DNA of 64,000 nt from Halomonas denitrificans. Lineage in GTDB: Bacteria; Pseudomonadota; Gammaproteobacteria; Pseudomonadales; Halomonadaceae. The notes under the pieces were generated by a model. It worked only from the letters and a program-made list of their open reading frames with translations, had not been told where the DNA came from and did not search any database. Below are positions 53,396-60,845 of the stretch, one piece after another. The stretch covers positions 372,001 through 436,000 of the forward strand of contig NZ_PYVX01000002.1 in NCBI RefSeq assembly GCF_003056305.1, written 5' to 3'. Position 1 is the first letter of the stretch, and each line of letters starts with the position of its first letter. The position numbers were made by a program, and so were the translations under genes.

Positions 53396-54877
53396 ATGAC
53401 TCTGTCCAACAAGCTCAGCGATCCGCGTCTGTTCCGTCAGTACGCCTACGTGGACGGCAAGTGGACCCACGGCGACGGCAACCGCGAGGAGGCCGTCTTC
53501 GACCCGGCCACCGGCGAGACGCTGGGCCACATCCCCTGGCTGGAGCCCCACCAGATCACCGCGGCCGTGGATGCCGCCGAGGCCGCCTTCGTGCACTGGC
53601 GTGCGCTGCGTGCCGACGAGCGCTGCGAGCGGCTGCTCGCCTGGTACGACCTGCTGCAGGTCCACCGCGAGGACCTCGCGCTGATCATGACCCTCGAGCA
53701 GGGCAAGCCGCTGCCCGACGCCCGGGGCGAGGTGGAGTACGGGGCCAGCTTCGTGCGCTGGTTCGCCGAGGAGGGCAAGCGCACCTTCGGCGAGACCATC
53801 CCGAGTCATATTCCCAATGCGGCGCTCGGCACCCTCAAGGAGCCGGTGGGCATCGCCGCGCTGATCACGCCCTGGAACTTCCCGCTGGCGATGATCACCC
53901 GCAAGGCCGCCGCCGCCATGGCCGCCGGCTGCACGGTGATCGTCAAGCCCGCCGGCGAGACCCCGTTCTCGGCGCTGGCGCTGGCGGAGCTCGCCGAGCG
54001 CGCCGGCATCCCGGCCGGGGTGTTCAACGTGGTGCTGGGCGATCCCCCCGAGGTGTCCCGGATCCTGTGCGACGAGGACCGCGTCAAGGCGCTCTCCTTC
54101 ACCGGCTCCACCCGGGTCGGTCGGCTGCTGCTGGAGCAGAGCGCCAACACCGTGAAGCGCGTGTCTCTGGAGCTTGGCGGGAACGCCCCCTTCATCGTCG
54201 GGCCGGACATGGATCCCCGGGAGGCAGCCTTCGCCGCGGTGGCGGCCAAGTTCCAGACCGCCGGGCAGGACTGCCTCGCCGCGGACCGCATCCTGGTCCA
54301 CGAGTCGATCCATGACGAGTTCGTCGAGCACTTCGCCGAGCGCATGGCGGCGCTGACCGTGGGCAACGGCCTGGAGAGCGAGGTCGACCTGGGCCCGCTG
54401 ATCCATCGCCAGGCGGTGGAGAAGGCCGCGGCCATCGTCGACGACGCCATCTCCAAGGGCGCGACCCTGGTGGCCGGCGACCAGAGCCAGGCGCCGGGCG
54501 AGAACTTCTTCATGCCGGTGCTGCTGACGGGCGTGACCCACGACATGAAGATCTGGCACGAGGAGAGCTTCGCGCCGGTGGCCGGGATCACCGCCTACGC
54601 CGACGACGACCAGGTCATCGAGATGGCCAACGACACCGAGTACGGCCTCGCGGCCTACCTCTACACCCACGACATCCGCCGCATCTGGAAGGTCCTGCGG
54701 GCCCTGGAGTTCGGCATGGTGTCGGTGAACTCGGTGAAGATGACCGGCCCCCCGGTGCCCTTCGGCGGCGTCAAGCACTCCGGCCTCGGCCGCGAGGGCG
54801 GCGTCACCGGGATCGACGAATACCTGGAAACCAAGTATTACTGCCTCGGCGCCCTGGGCTCCGTCTCCGGGAGCTGA
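53396..54877 (+). CDS. doeC: Aldehyde dehydrogenase DoeC (aspartate-semialdehyde forming aspartate)
   Basis: The 493-residue succinate-semialdehyde-dehydrogenase-like enzyme has PWNFPLAMITRKAAAAMAAG, FTGSTRVGRLL, base Glu in LELGGNAPF and catalytic Cys293 in TAGQDCLAADR. In the doe pathway DoeC oxidises aspartate semialdehyde, made by DoeD from diaminobutyrate, to aspartate. Its position directly before doeD supports this over a GABA-pathway role. Start ATG 53396 has GGGAGG. Confidence 0.9.
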   Translation: MTLSNKLSDPRLFRQYAYVDGKWTHGDGNREEAVFDPATGETLGHIPWLEPHQITAAVDAAEAAFVHWRALRADERCERLLAWYDLLQVHREDLALIMTLEQGKPLPDARGEVEYGASFVRWFAEEGKRTFGETIPSHIPNAALGTLKEPVGIAALITPWNFPLAMITRKAAAAMAAGCTVIVKPAGETPFSALALAELAERAGIPAGVFNVVLGDPPEVSRILCDEDRVKALSFTGSTRVGRLLLEQSANTVKRVSLELGGNAPFIVGPDMDPREAAFAAVAAKFQTAGQDCLAADRILVHESIHDEFVEHFAERMAALTVGNGLESEVDLGPLIHRQAVEKAAAIVDDAISKGATLVAGDQSQAPGENFFMPVLLTGVTHDMKIWHEESFAPVAGITAYADDDQVIEMANDTEYGLAAYLYTHDIRRIWKVLRALEFGMVSVNSVKMTGPPVPFGGVKHSGLGREGGVTGIDEYLETKYYCLGALGSVSGS

Positions 54878-54962
54878 GTCCGAGACCCCGTGGGAGCCGG
54901 GCGAGGATCGTCCCGCCCGGGCTCCCCGACACGCGCGCCGAGCGGCGCCACACTCCACCACC

Positions 54963-54982
54963 CTCCCCGCCGCGGCGGGGAG
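54963..54982 (+). other. 20-bp perfect palindrome in the doeC-doeD gap
   Basis: CTCCCCGCCG and its exact complement meet without a loop in the 131-bp spacer; a second bulged hairpin precedes it (about 54894-54925). Neither has a T-run. Confidence 0.45.
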
Positions 54983-55008
54983 CCTTCGATGAGCAAAGAG
55001 AGAACGAG

Positions 55009-56436
55009 ATGAGCCAGCAGCACCGGGACCTGATCGAGCGCGACCGCAAGGTGACCTTCCACGCCTCCACCCACCTGCGCGACTTCGCCCATGGCGACGC
55101 GCCGGGCCGGGTGATCAGCGGTGGCAAGGGCATCCACATCGTCGACAAGGATGGCCGCGAGTTCATCGACGGCTTCGCTGGCCTGTACTGCGTCAACATC
55201 GGCTATGGCCGCACCGAGGTGGCCGAGGCCATCTATCGCCAGGCCCTCGAGCTCTCCTACTACCACACCTACGTGGGGCACTCCAACGAGCCGCAGATCG
55301 CGCTCTCCGAGAAGGTCCTCGAGCTCGCCGGCCCCGGCATGTCCAAGGTCTACTACGGCATGTCCGGCAGCGATGCCAACGAGACCCAGCTCAAGATCGT
55401 GCGCTACTACAACAACGTGCGCGGCCTGCCGCAGAAGAAGAAGGTGATCTCGCGGATGCGCGGCTACCACGGCTCCGGCATCGCCTCGGGCTCGCTGACC
55501 GGCCTCAAGGCGTTCCACGACCACTTCGACCTGCCCATCGACACCATCCGCCACACCGAGGCGCCGTTCTACTACCAGCGGGCCGCGGAGCTCGAGGGCA
55601 TGAGCGAGCGCGAGTTCTCCAAGCACTGTGCCACCAAGCTCGAGGAGATGATCCTCGCCGAGGGCCCGGACACCGTGGCCGCCTTCATCGGCGAGCCGGT
55701 GCTCGGCACCGGCGGCATCGTGCCGCCGCCGGAGGGCTACTGGACCGAGATCCAGGCGGTGCTGGCCAAGTACGACGTGCTGCTGATCGCCGACGAGGTC
55801 GTCTGCGGCTTCGGGCGCATCGGCACCGACTTCGGCAGCCACTTCTACGGCATCAAGCCCGACCTGATCACCGTGGCCAAGGGCCTGACCAGCGCCTACC
55901 AGCCGCTCTCCGGGGTGATCGTCGGCGACCGCGTCTGGAAGGTGCTGGAAGCCGGCACCGGCGAGTACGGCCCGATCGGCCACGGCTGGACCTACTCCGG
56001 CCACGCCCTGGGCTGCGCCGCGGGCCTCGCCAACCTCGAGATCATCGAGCGCGAGGGGCTGACCCAGAACGCCGCCGAGACCGGCGCCTACCTGCAGCAG
56101 CAGATGCAGGCCGCCTTCGGCGACCACCCCATCGTCGGCAACGTGCGCGGCGTGGGCATGCTGGCGGCGCTTCAGTTCGCCGCCGACCCGACCCGCCGCC
56201 AGGACTTCGATCCGGCGCTCAAGGTCGGCCCGCGGATCGCCGCCGCGGCGCTCGAGGAGAACCTGATCGCCCGCGCCATGCCCCAGGGCGACATCCTGGG
56301 CTTCGCGCCGCCGCTGACCACCAGCCGCGAGGAGGTCGACGAGATCGTCGCCCGGGCCCGTCGCGCCGTGGATGCGGTGCTCGACGAGCTGGTCCGCGAG
56401 GGCGCCGTCAAGGGCGTGGCCGCCACCGTCGCCTGA
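55009..56436 (+). CDS. doeD: Diaminobutyrate transaminase DoeD
   Basis: The 475-residue class III aminotransferase has GLYCVNIGYGRTEVAEA, MSGSDANETQLKIVRYYNN, EPVLGTGGIVPPP, DEVVCGFGRIGTDFGS and PLP Lys291 in TVAKGLTSAYQPLS. It converts L-2,4-diaminobutyrate to aspartate semialdehyde, the DoeC substrate. Length and motifs match H. elongata DoeD. A taurine/omega-amino-acid transaminase is the alternative, less likely in this context. Confidence 0.92.
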   Translation: MSQQHRDLIERDRKVTFHASTHLRDFAHGDAPGRVISGGKGIHIVDKDGREFIDGFAGLYCVNIGYGRTEVAEAIYRQALELSYYHTYVGHSNEPQIALSEKVLELAGPGMSKVYYGMSGSDANETQLKIVRYYNNVRGLPQKKKVISRMRGYHGSGIASGSLTGLKAFHDHFDLPIDTIRHTEAPFYYQRAAELEGMSEREFSKHCATKLEEMILAEGPDTVAAFIGEPVLGTGGIVPPPEGYWTEIQAVLAKYDVLLIADEVVCGFGRIGTDFGSHFYGIKPDLITVAKGLTSAYQPLSGVIVGDRVWKVLEAGTGEYGPIGHGWTYSGHALGCAAGLANLEIIEREGLTQNAAETGAYLQQQMQAAFGDHPIVGNVRGVGMLAALQFAADPTRRQDFDPALKVGPRIAAAALEENLIARAMPQGDILGFAPPLTTSREEVDEIVARARRAVDAVLDELVREGAVKGVAATVA

Positions 56437-56491
56437 CGGCTCGCCCGCCGCCGGTCCCGCCCGGGGCCGGCGGCCGTCGCCATCGATCATC

Positions 56492-56517
56492 GTCGCCGCG
56501 GGCTCGCCCGCGGCGAC
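56492..56517 (+). other. Perfect hairpin in the doeD-eutB gap
   Basis: 11-bp stem (56492-56502 with 56507-56517) with a CTCG loop, 24 bases before the eutB start and without a T-run. It may act as an mRNA stability or processing element. Confidence 0.45.
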
Positions 56518-56541
56518 GCCGTTGTCGGGGGAGGAAACACG

Positions 56542-57534
56542 ATGCACCACCACGGTGTCACCCTGGAGCGAATCTACCAGGCGCGTCGGCGCCTCGCCGG
56601 CGAAGCGGTGCGCACGCCGCTGGTGCCTTCCGCGGCGCTTTCGGCACGCTTCGACGCCGAGATCCTGCTCAAGCTCGAGACCCACCAGCCCACCGGCGCC
56701 TTCAAGCTGCGAGGGGCCACCAACATGATCGCTGCGCTGATCGAGCGCCACGGCCGCGAGGCCCTGGCGGCCGGGGTGGTGACCGCCTCGACCGGCAACC
56801 ACGGCCGGGCGGTGGCCTACGCCGCGGCGCGCCAGGGCGTGCCGGCGGTGATCTGCCTGTCGCGCCTGGTACCGCCTGACAAGGTCGCCGCCGTCGAGGC
56901 GCTGGGCGCCGAGGTACGGCGCGTCGGGGCCAGCCAGGACGAGGCCTTCGAGGAGGTCGAGCGGCTGGTGCGCGAGCGCGGCATGACGCTGATCCCGCCC
57001 TTCGACGATCCCCTGGTCGCGGCGGGGCAGGGCACCATCGGCCTGGAGCTGATGGAGGAGTGCCCGGCGCTCGACCGGGTCATCGTCGGGCTCTCCGGCG
57101 GTGGCCTGCTGGGCGGCATCGGCGCCGCGGTGAAGGCGATCCGGCCCGCCTGCCGAGTCACCGGGGTGAGCCTCTCCCGGGGCGCGGCCATGTGGGAAAG
57201 CCTCCGGGCGGGCCGCCCCGTGGCGGTCGAGGAGGTCGAGAGCCTGGGCGATTCGCTGGGCGGCGGCATCGGCGCGGACAACCGCTGCACCCTGCCGCTG
57301 GTGCGCGAGGTGATGGACGACCACTGCCAGGTCTCGGAGCGCGCCATCGCCGATGCCATGGTGACGCTCCTCGAGCACGAGAAGGTGCTGGTGGAGGGCG
57401 CCGCCGCGGTGGGGCTCGCGGCGCTGAGCGAGCACGGCCTCGACGTGCGCGGCCAGCGCGTGGCGCTGATCCTCTCCGGCAACGCGGTGTCGCTTGCCAC
57501 CCTTGACCGCGCCCGGGCCCTGGCGGGACGCTGA
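56542..57534 (+). CDS. eutB: Hydroxyectoine utilisation dehydratase EutB
   Basis: The 330-residue fold-type II PLP enzyme resembles threonine dehydratase. PLP Lys55 is in TGAFKLRGATN, followed by TASTGNHGRAVAYAA and the phosphate loop GLSGGGLLGGIGAA. With EutC it acts on hydroxyectoine-derived hydroxydiaminobutyrate in Sinorhizobium and Ruegeria models. GGGGAGG precedes ATG 56542. No EutA is encoded here. Confidence 0.9.
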   Translation: MHHHGVTLERIYQARRRLAGEAVRTPLVPSAALSARFDAEILLKLETHQPTGAFKLRGATNMIAALIERHGREALAAGVVTASTGNHGRAVAYAAARQGVPAVICLSRLVPPDKVAAVEALGAEVRRVGASQDEAFEEVERLVRERGMTLIPPFDDPLVAAGQGTIGLELMEECPALDRVIVGLSGGGLLGGIGAAVKAIRPACRVTGVSLSRGAAMWESLRAGRPVAVEEVESLGDSLGGGIGADNRCTLPLVREVMDDHCQVSERAIADAMVTLLEHEKVLVEGAAAVGLAALSEHGLDVRGQRVALILSGNAVSLATLDRARALAGR

Positions 57535-57535
57535 G

Positions 57536-57607
57536 CCCTCAGCGTTTCCTGAAGGCAAGCCCTCAGCTCTTCCTGGAGGCAAGCCCACAGCTTTTCATGG
57601 AGGTTGC
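57536..57607 (+). repeat. Three tandem 24-bp repeats filling the eutB-eutC gap
   Basis: Units 57536-57559, 57560-57583 and 57584-57607 are imperfect copies of CCCTCAGC-N8-GGAGGCAAG. Units 2 and 3 contain GGAGG and unit 1 GAAGG; the third supplies the ribosome site of eutC at 57609. Confidence 0.85.
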
Positions 57608-57608
57608 C

Positions 57609-58556
57609 ATGCAGCTCTACCAGCGCGAGGCCATCGAACGGGCCGTCGGTATCGATCCGGCGGCGCTGGCCGCCGTGGAGGCGGGCTTCGCGGCGCTGGG
57701 TCGCGGCGAGGTGGTGCAGCCGCCGATCCTCTCCATGGCCATCGAGGAGGCCAACGGCGAGGTCGACGTCAAGACCGCCCATATCCGCGGCGCCGAGCGC
57801 TTCGCCATCAAGGTCAGCCCCGGCTTCTTCGACAATCCGCGGCTGGGGCTGCCGAGCCTCAACGGCCTGATGATGGTGTTCTCGGCCCGCACCGGCCAGG
57901 TGGAGGCGGTGCTCTTCGACGAGGGCTACCTCACCCGGGTGCGCACGGCCCTCGCCGGCGCCATCGCGGCGAAGCACCTGTCGCGCCCGGACAGCCGCCG
58001 GGTCGCGGTGCTCGGCGCGGGGGAGCAGGCCGAGCAGCAGGTCCAGGCGCTGCGGCTGGTGCGCGACATCGACGCCGTCGACGTCTGGGCGCGCCGCCGC
58101 GAGGGCGCCGAGGCTTACGCCGAACGGATGCGCGCCGCGGGGCTCGCGGTGACCGTGCACGACGCGGTGGCGAACGCCTGCGCGGCGGCCGATATCGTCG
58201 TCACCGCCACCCCCTCGCGCACGCCGCTGCTCCACGCCCGGGATTTGCCGGAGGGCGTGCACGTCACCGCCATGGGAGCCGACAGCCCCGAGAAGCGCGA
58301 GCTCGACGCCTCGGTGCTGACCCGCGCCGACGCCTTCGTCTGCGACACCCGGGCCCAGAGCGAAGCCAACGGAGAGCTCAAGGCCTTCGCCGGCGGCGAG
58401 GCGCCCTTCAAGGTCCATGAGCTCGGTCGGGTGATCGCCGAGGGCCAGCGCCTGCGCCTCTCCAAGGCGACGATGACGGTGTGCGACCTCACCGGCACCG
58501 GCGTGCAGGACACCGCCATCGCGGGCTTCGCCCTGTCGCGGCTCGCGGCCGGCTGA
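57609..58556 (+). CDS. eutC: Ornithine-cyclodeaminase-like EutC
   Basis: The 315-residue protein belongs to the ornithine cyclodeaminase/mu-crystallin family, with the substrate segment AERFAIKVSPGFFDNP (Lys), TAALAG-like RTALAGAIAAKHLSRPDS, and the Rossmann VAVLGAGEQAEQQVQAL. In eut clusters EutC works with EutB on hydroxyectoine. ATG 57609 is preceded by GGAGG from the third 24-bp repeat. Confidence 0.9.
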   Translation: MQLYQREAIERAVGIDPAALAAVEAGFAALGRGEVVQPPILSMAIEEANGEVDVKTAHIRGAERFAIKVSPGFFDNPRLGLPSLNGLMMVFSARTGQVEAVLFDEGYLTRVRTALAGAIAAKHLSRPDSRRVAVLGAGEQAEQQVQALRLVRDIDAVDVWARRREGAEAYAERMRAAGLAVTVHDAVANACAAADIVVTATPSRTPLLHARDLPEGVHVTAMGADSPEKRELDASVLTRADAFVCDTRAQSEANGELKAFAGGEAPFKVHELGRVIAEGQRLRLSKATMTVCDLTGTGVQDTAIAGFALSRLAAG

Positions 58557-58632
58557 GACCCGGCGCGCCGACTTGTCGCAACGGCTCGCCTGGCGCACGC
58601 TGGGAGCCTTCACCGATGGAAGGAGCTAGGAG

Positions 58633-59316
58633 ATGGCCACGATACTCGCCTTCGACGTCTACGGGACCCTGATCGATACCCACGGCGTGGTCGACGAACT
58701 CGCCCTGCGCCTCGCCGTGCAGGAGCGCTCGGACCTGGCGCCCGAGTTCTCGCGGCGCTGGCGCGACAAGCAGCTCGAGTACAGCTTCCGCCGCGGCCTG
58801 ATGGGCGCCTACGTCGACTTCGCCCGCTGCACCCGCGAGGCGCTGGAGTTCACCGATCGTGCCCTGCAGACGCGCTTCTCGGAGACCGACAAGGAGCACC
58901 TGATGGGCGTCTATGCGCGCCTGCCGGCCTTCCCGGAGGCCGCGGCGGCGCTGGAGCGCCTCGTCGCGGCGGGGATGAGCTGTGTGGCCTTCTCCAACGG
59001 CGGCCGCGAGGCGGTCGAGGGCCTGCTCGAGCAGGCCGGTATTCGCGAGTGCTTCGACGACGTGGTCAGCGTCGACGAGGTCAAGCGCTTCAAGCCCGAC
59101 CCGGCGGTCTACGCCCACCTGCGCTATCGCCTGGAGAGCGAGCCCGGCGATACCTGGCTGATCTCCAGCAACGCCTTCGACGTGATCGGCGCCCGCCACG
59201 CCGGCCTGCATGCCGCCTGGGTACGGCGCAGCCCGGATGCGCCCTTCGACCCCTGGGGCATCGACCCCGACCTCACCGTGCCCGACCTCGACGCCCTGGC
59301 CGAGCGGCTGGCCTGA
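58633..59316 (+). CDS. Haloacid dehalogenase type II (HAD) protein
   Basis: The 227-residue HAD hydrolase has nucleophile Asp8 in LAFDVYGTLIDT, motif II CVAFSNGG, motif III Lys in VKRFKPDPAVY and motif IV SSNAFDVIGA, all of the L-2-haloacid dehalogenase type. HAD proteins recur at the end of ectoine catabolic clusters, but no substrate has been shown, and dehalogenation is doubtful here. It is 76 bases after eutC. Confidence 0.88.
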   Translation: MATILAFDVYGTLIDTHGVVDELALRLAVQERSDLAPEFSRRWRDKQLEYSFRRGLMGAYVDFARCTREALEFTDRALQTRFSETDKEHLMGVYARLPAFPEAAAALERLVAAGMSCVAFSNGGREAVEGLLEQAGIRECFDDVVSVDEVKRFKPDPAVYAHLRYRLESEPGDTWLISSNAFDVIGARHAGLHAAWVRRSPDAPFDPWGIDPDLTVPDLDALAERLA

Positions 59317-59363
59317 GCCGGCAAGACTCACTCCGTTAAATCCAGAGCAGCTACGCCCGACAC

Positions 59364-59402
59364 GACGACGCCCTGGCCGCATCGACCGGCCAGGGCGTCG
59401 TC
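59364..59402. terminator. Bidirectional hairpin between HAD and AhpD-like genes
   Basis: A perfect 16-bp stem (59364-59379 with 59387-59402) with a seven-base loop in a convergent gap. No T-run, but stem strength suggests termination. Confidence 0.65.
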
Positions 59403-59419
59403 GCGAGGTGCAGGCGGCC

Positions 59420-59989
59420 TCAGCCCTGCCAGGCGTAGTCGGCGAAGGCCTCGTCGACGGGCGGCTGGTTGACGTGATTGGCGTAGTTGGAGAGCGTCTT
59501 GACGGCCAGCGCCAGGACGATCTGCAGCACGTGCTGCTCCTCGAAGCCCGCCGCCAGGAAGGCCTCGACGTCCGCCTCGCCGGGCATGCCCCGGGTCTCG
59601 AACATCACTTGGGTGAAGGCGGCCAATGCCGCGAGGCGCGCGTCGGGGATCGGCCGGTCGTGGCGGATCGCCTCCAGCACCTCGGCCGGCACCTGGGACA
59701 TCTTGTCGGCCAGCATGCTGTGGGCGGACATGCAGTAGCCGCAGCCGTTGAGCCGGCTGATGGTCAGAAAGACCACCTCCTGCTCGGGCGGGGCGAAGCC
59801 GGAGTCCTCGCGGAAGCGTTCATAGCCGTGCAGGTAGGTGTCAAGCACGCCGGGCGCCTTCGCCATGCCCTCGTACATGTTGGGAACGAAGCCCAGCGTC
59901 TCGTTGGCCTGCTCGAGCAGCGGCCTCGCCTTGGCGTCGGCGGTCTCGAGGGTCTGGGGAGGGAGTTGCAGCTTGTAGCCGGTGGACAT
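59420..59989 (-). CDS. Carboxymuconolactone decarboxylase/AhpD-like peroxidase-related protein
   Basis: The 189-residue all-helical protein carries the AhpD redox motif in NGCGYCMSAHSML with the CxxC pair and downstream His. Such proteins reduce peroxides or work as alkylhydroperoxidase partners. ATG 59989 has AAGGAGG. An operator-like sequence upstream (60049) matches one at the divergent-looking TetR gene, so it is probably under that repressor. Confidence 0.88.
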   Translation of the reverse strand: MSTGYKLQLPPQTLETADAKARPLLEQANETLGFVPNMYEGMAKAPGVLDTYLHGYERFREDSGFAPPEQEVVFLTISRLNGCGYCMSAHSMLADKMSQVPAEVLEAIRHDRPIPDARLAALAAFTQVMFETRGMPGEADVEAFLAAGFEEQHVLQIVLALAVKTLSNYANHVNQPPVDEAFADYAWQG

Positions 59990-60048
59990 GGGACTTTCCT
60001 CCTTCATCGTCATGGGGAGAGTGTCGCAGAGCGTGTCGCGCCATTTCT

Positions 60049-60063
60049 GTATCGATCGTTCCC
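60049..60063. promoter_or_regulatory. Shared operator, AhpD-like gene copy
   Basis: GTATCGATCGTTCCC, 60 bp upstream of the AhpD-like start, matches GTACCGATCATTCCA in front of tetR at 60706 at 12 of 15 positions. TATCGATCG contains a palindromic core. Confidence 0.5.
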
Positions 60064-60098
60064 GAAATGGCAAGGGGCGAGGCTCGGCGGCTTGCCGA

Positions 60099-60692
60099 TC
60101 ACGGGCGTCGCAGGCCGTCGAGCAGCAGCTCCACCGCCTGGCGGGCCTGCTCGGCGTCCGCACCGCTCTTCAGCAGGGTCCTGAGCCCGGCCATGCCCAT
60201 CGTCAGGTAGCCGGCCAGGGCCTCGGCGTCTCGCTCGGGGGCGATGTCGCCCTCGGCCTGCGCCCGCGCCACGGCGAGTCGGAAGAGCGCCGTGATGGCG
60301 GCCACGCTCTGCTGCGCCTCCTGCGACGGTGCATCGCCGCGCTGGCCGAGCTCGCTGGCCGAGTTGAAGATCAGGCAACCCAGGGCGGCGCGCTCGCCGC
60401 CGGCCTCGCCGGCCGTCTCGCGGAAAAGGCCCTCCAGGAAGCCCAGGGCCGAGGGCGCCGCCGCCAGACGGCGTTCCAGCCGGCCGAGCAGCGACGCGCG
60501 ATAGCGTCTCAGGGCCTCGAGGAACAGCTGCTCCTTGTTGCCGAAGGCCTGGTAGAGGCTGCTGCGCGACAGGCGCATGGCCTCAAGCAGGTCGCGGGTC
60601 GAGGCGCTGTCGTAGCCTCGTGCCCAGAAGACCTGCATGGCGGCGCTCGCGGCCTCGTCGGGGCTGAAAGCGATGGGGCGTCCTCGTGTCAT
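60099..60692 (-). CDS. TetR/AcrR-family repressor
   Basis: The 197-residue regulator has an N-terminal HTH (AMQVFWARGYDSASTRDLLEAMRLSRSSLYQAFGNKEQLF) and a TetR_C-type effector domain with Cys in ALGCLIFNSASELG. It is upstream of and co-directional with the AhpD-like gene, and both have a near-identical operator, so I infer autoregulation and control of the redox gene. ATG 60692 fits the HTH. Confidence 0.88.
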   Translation of the reverse strand: MTRGRPIAFSPDEAASAAMQVFWARGYDSASTRDLLEAMRLSRSSLYQAFGNKEQLFLEALRRYRASLLGRLERRLAAAPSALGFLEGLFRETAGEAGGERAALGCLIFNSASELGQRGDAPSQEAQQSVAAITALFRLAVARAQAEGDIAPERDAEALAGYLTMGMAGLRTLLKSGADAEQARQAVELLLDGLRRP

Positions 60693-60705
60693 GGCGGTGA
60701 ATTTA

Positions 60706-60720
60706 GTACCGATCATTCCA
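60706..60720. promoter_or_regulatory. Shared operator, tetR copy
   Basis: GTACCGATCATTCCA lies 14 bp before the tetR start and also within the divergent promoter region of the 800-residue ATP-grasp gene, so TetR could influence that locus as well. Confidence 0.5.
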
Positions 60721-60845
60721 TAATTCAAGGCGCGACAGATCGCCCGGCGGTTGCTATCGCTGTAAGGAGCGCCGGGCCGCGACGACAGAGCGACCAGCGT
60801 TCACCGCCACGGCATCCCCCCGAGGCCGCACAGGAGAATCCGAGC

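Noticed and set aside
54838-57588. A 900-codon open frame on the minus strand over doeD and eutB
   Set aside because: Same antisense effect. Both plus-strand genes have complete catalytic motifs.
57536-57607. Short tandem repeats before eutC as a CRISPR-like array
   Set aside because: Units are contiguous with no spacers and carry ribosome-binding sequences.
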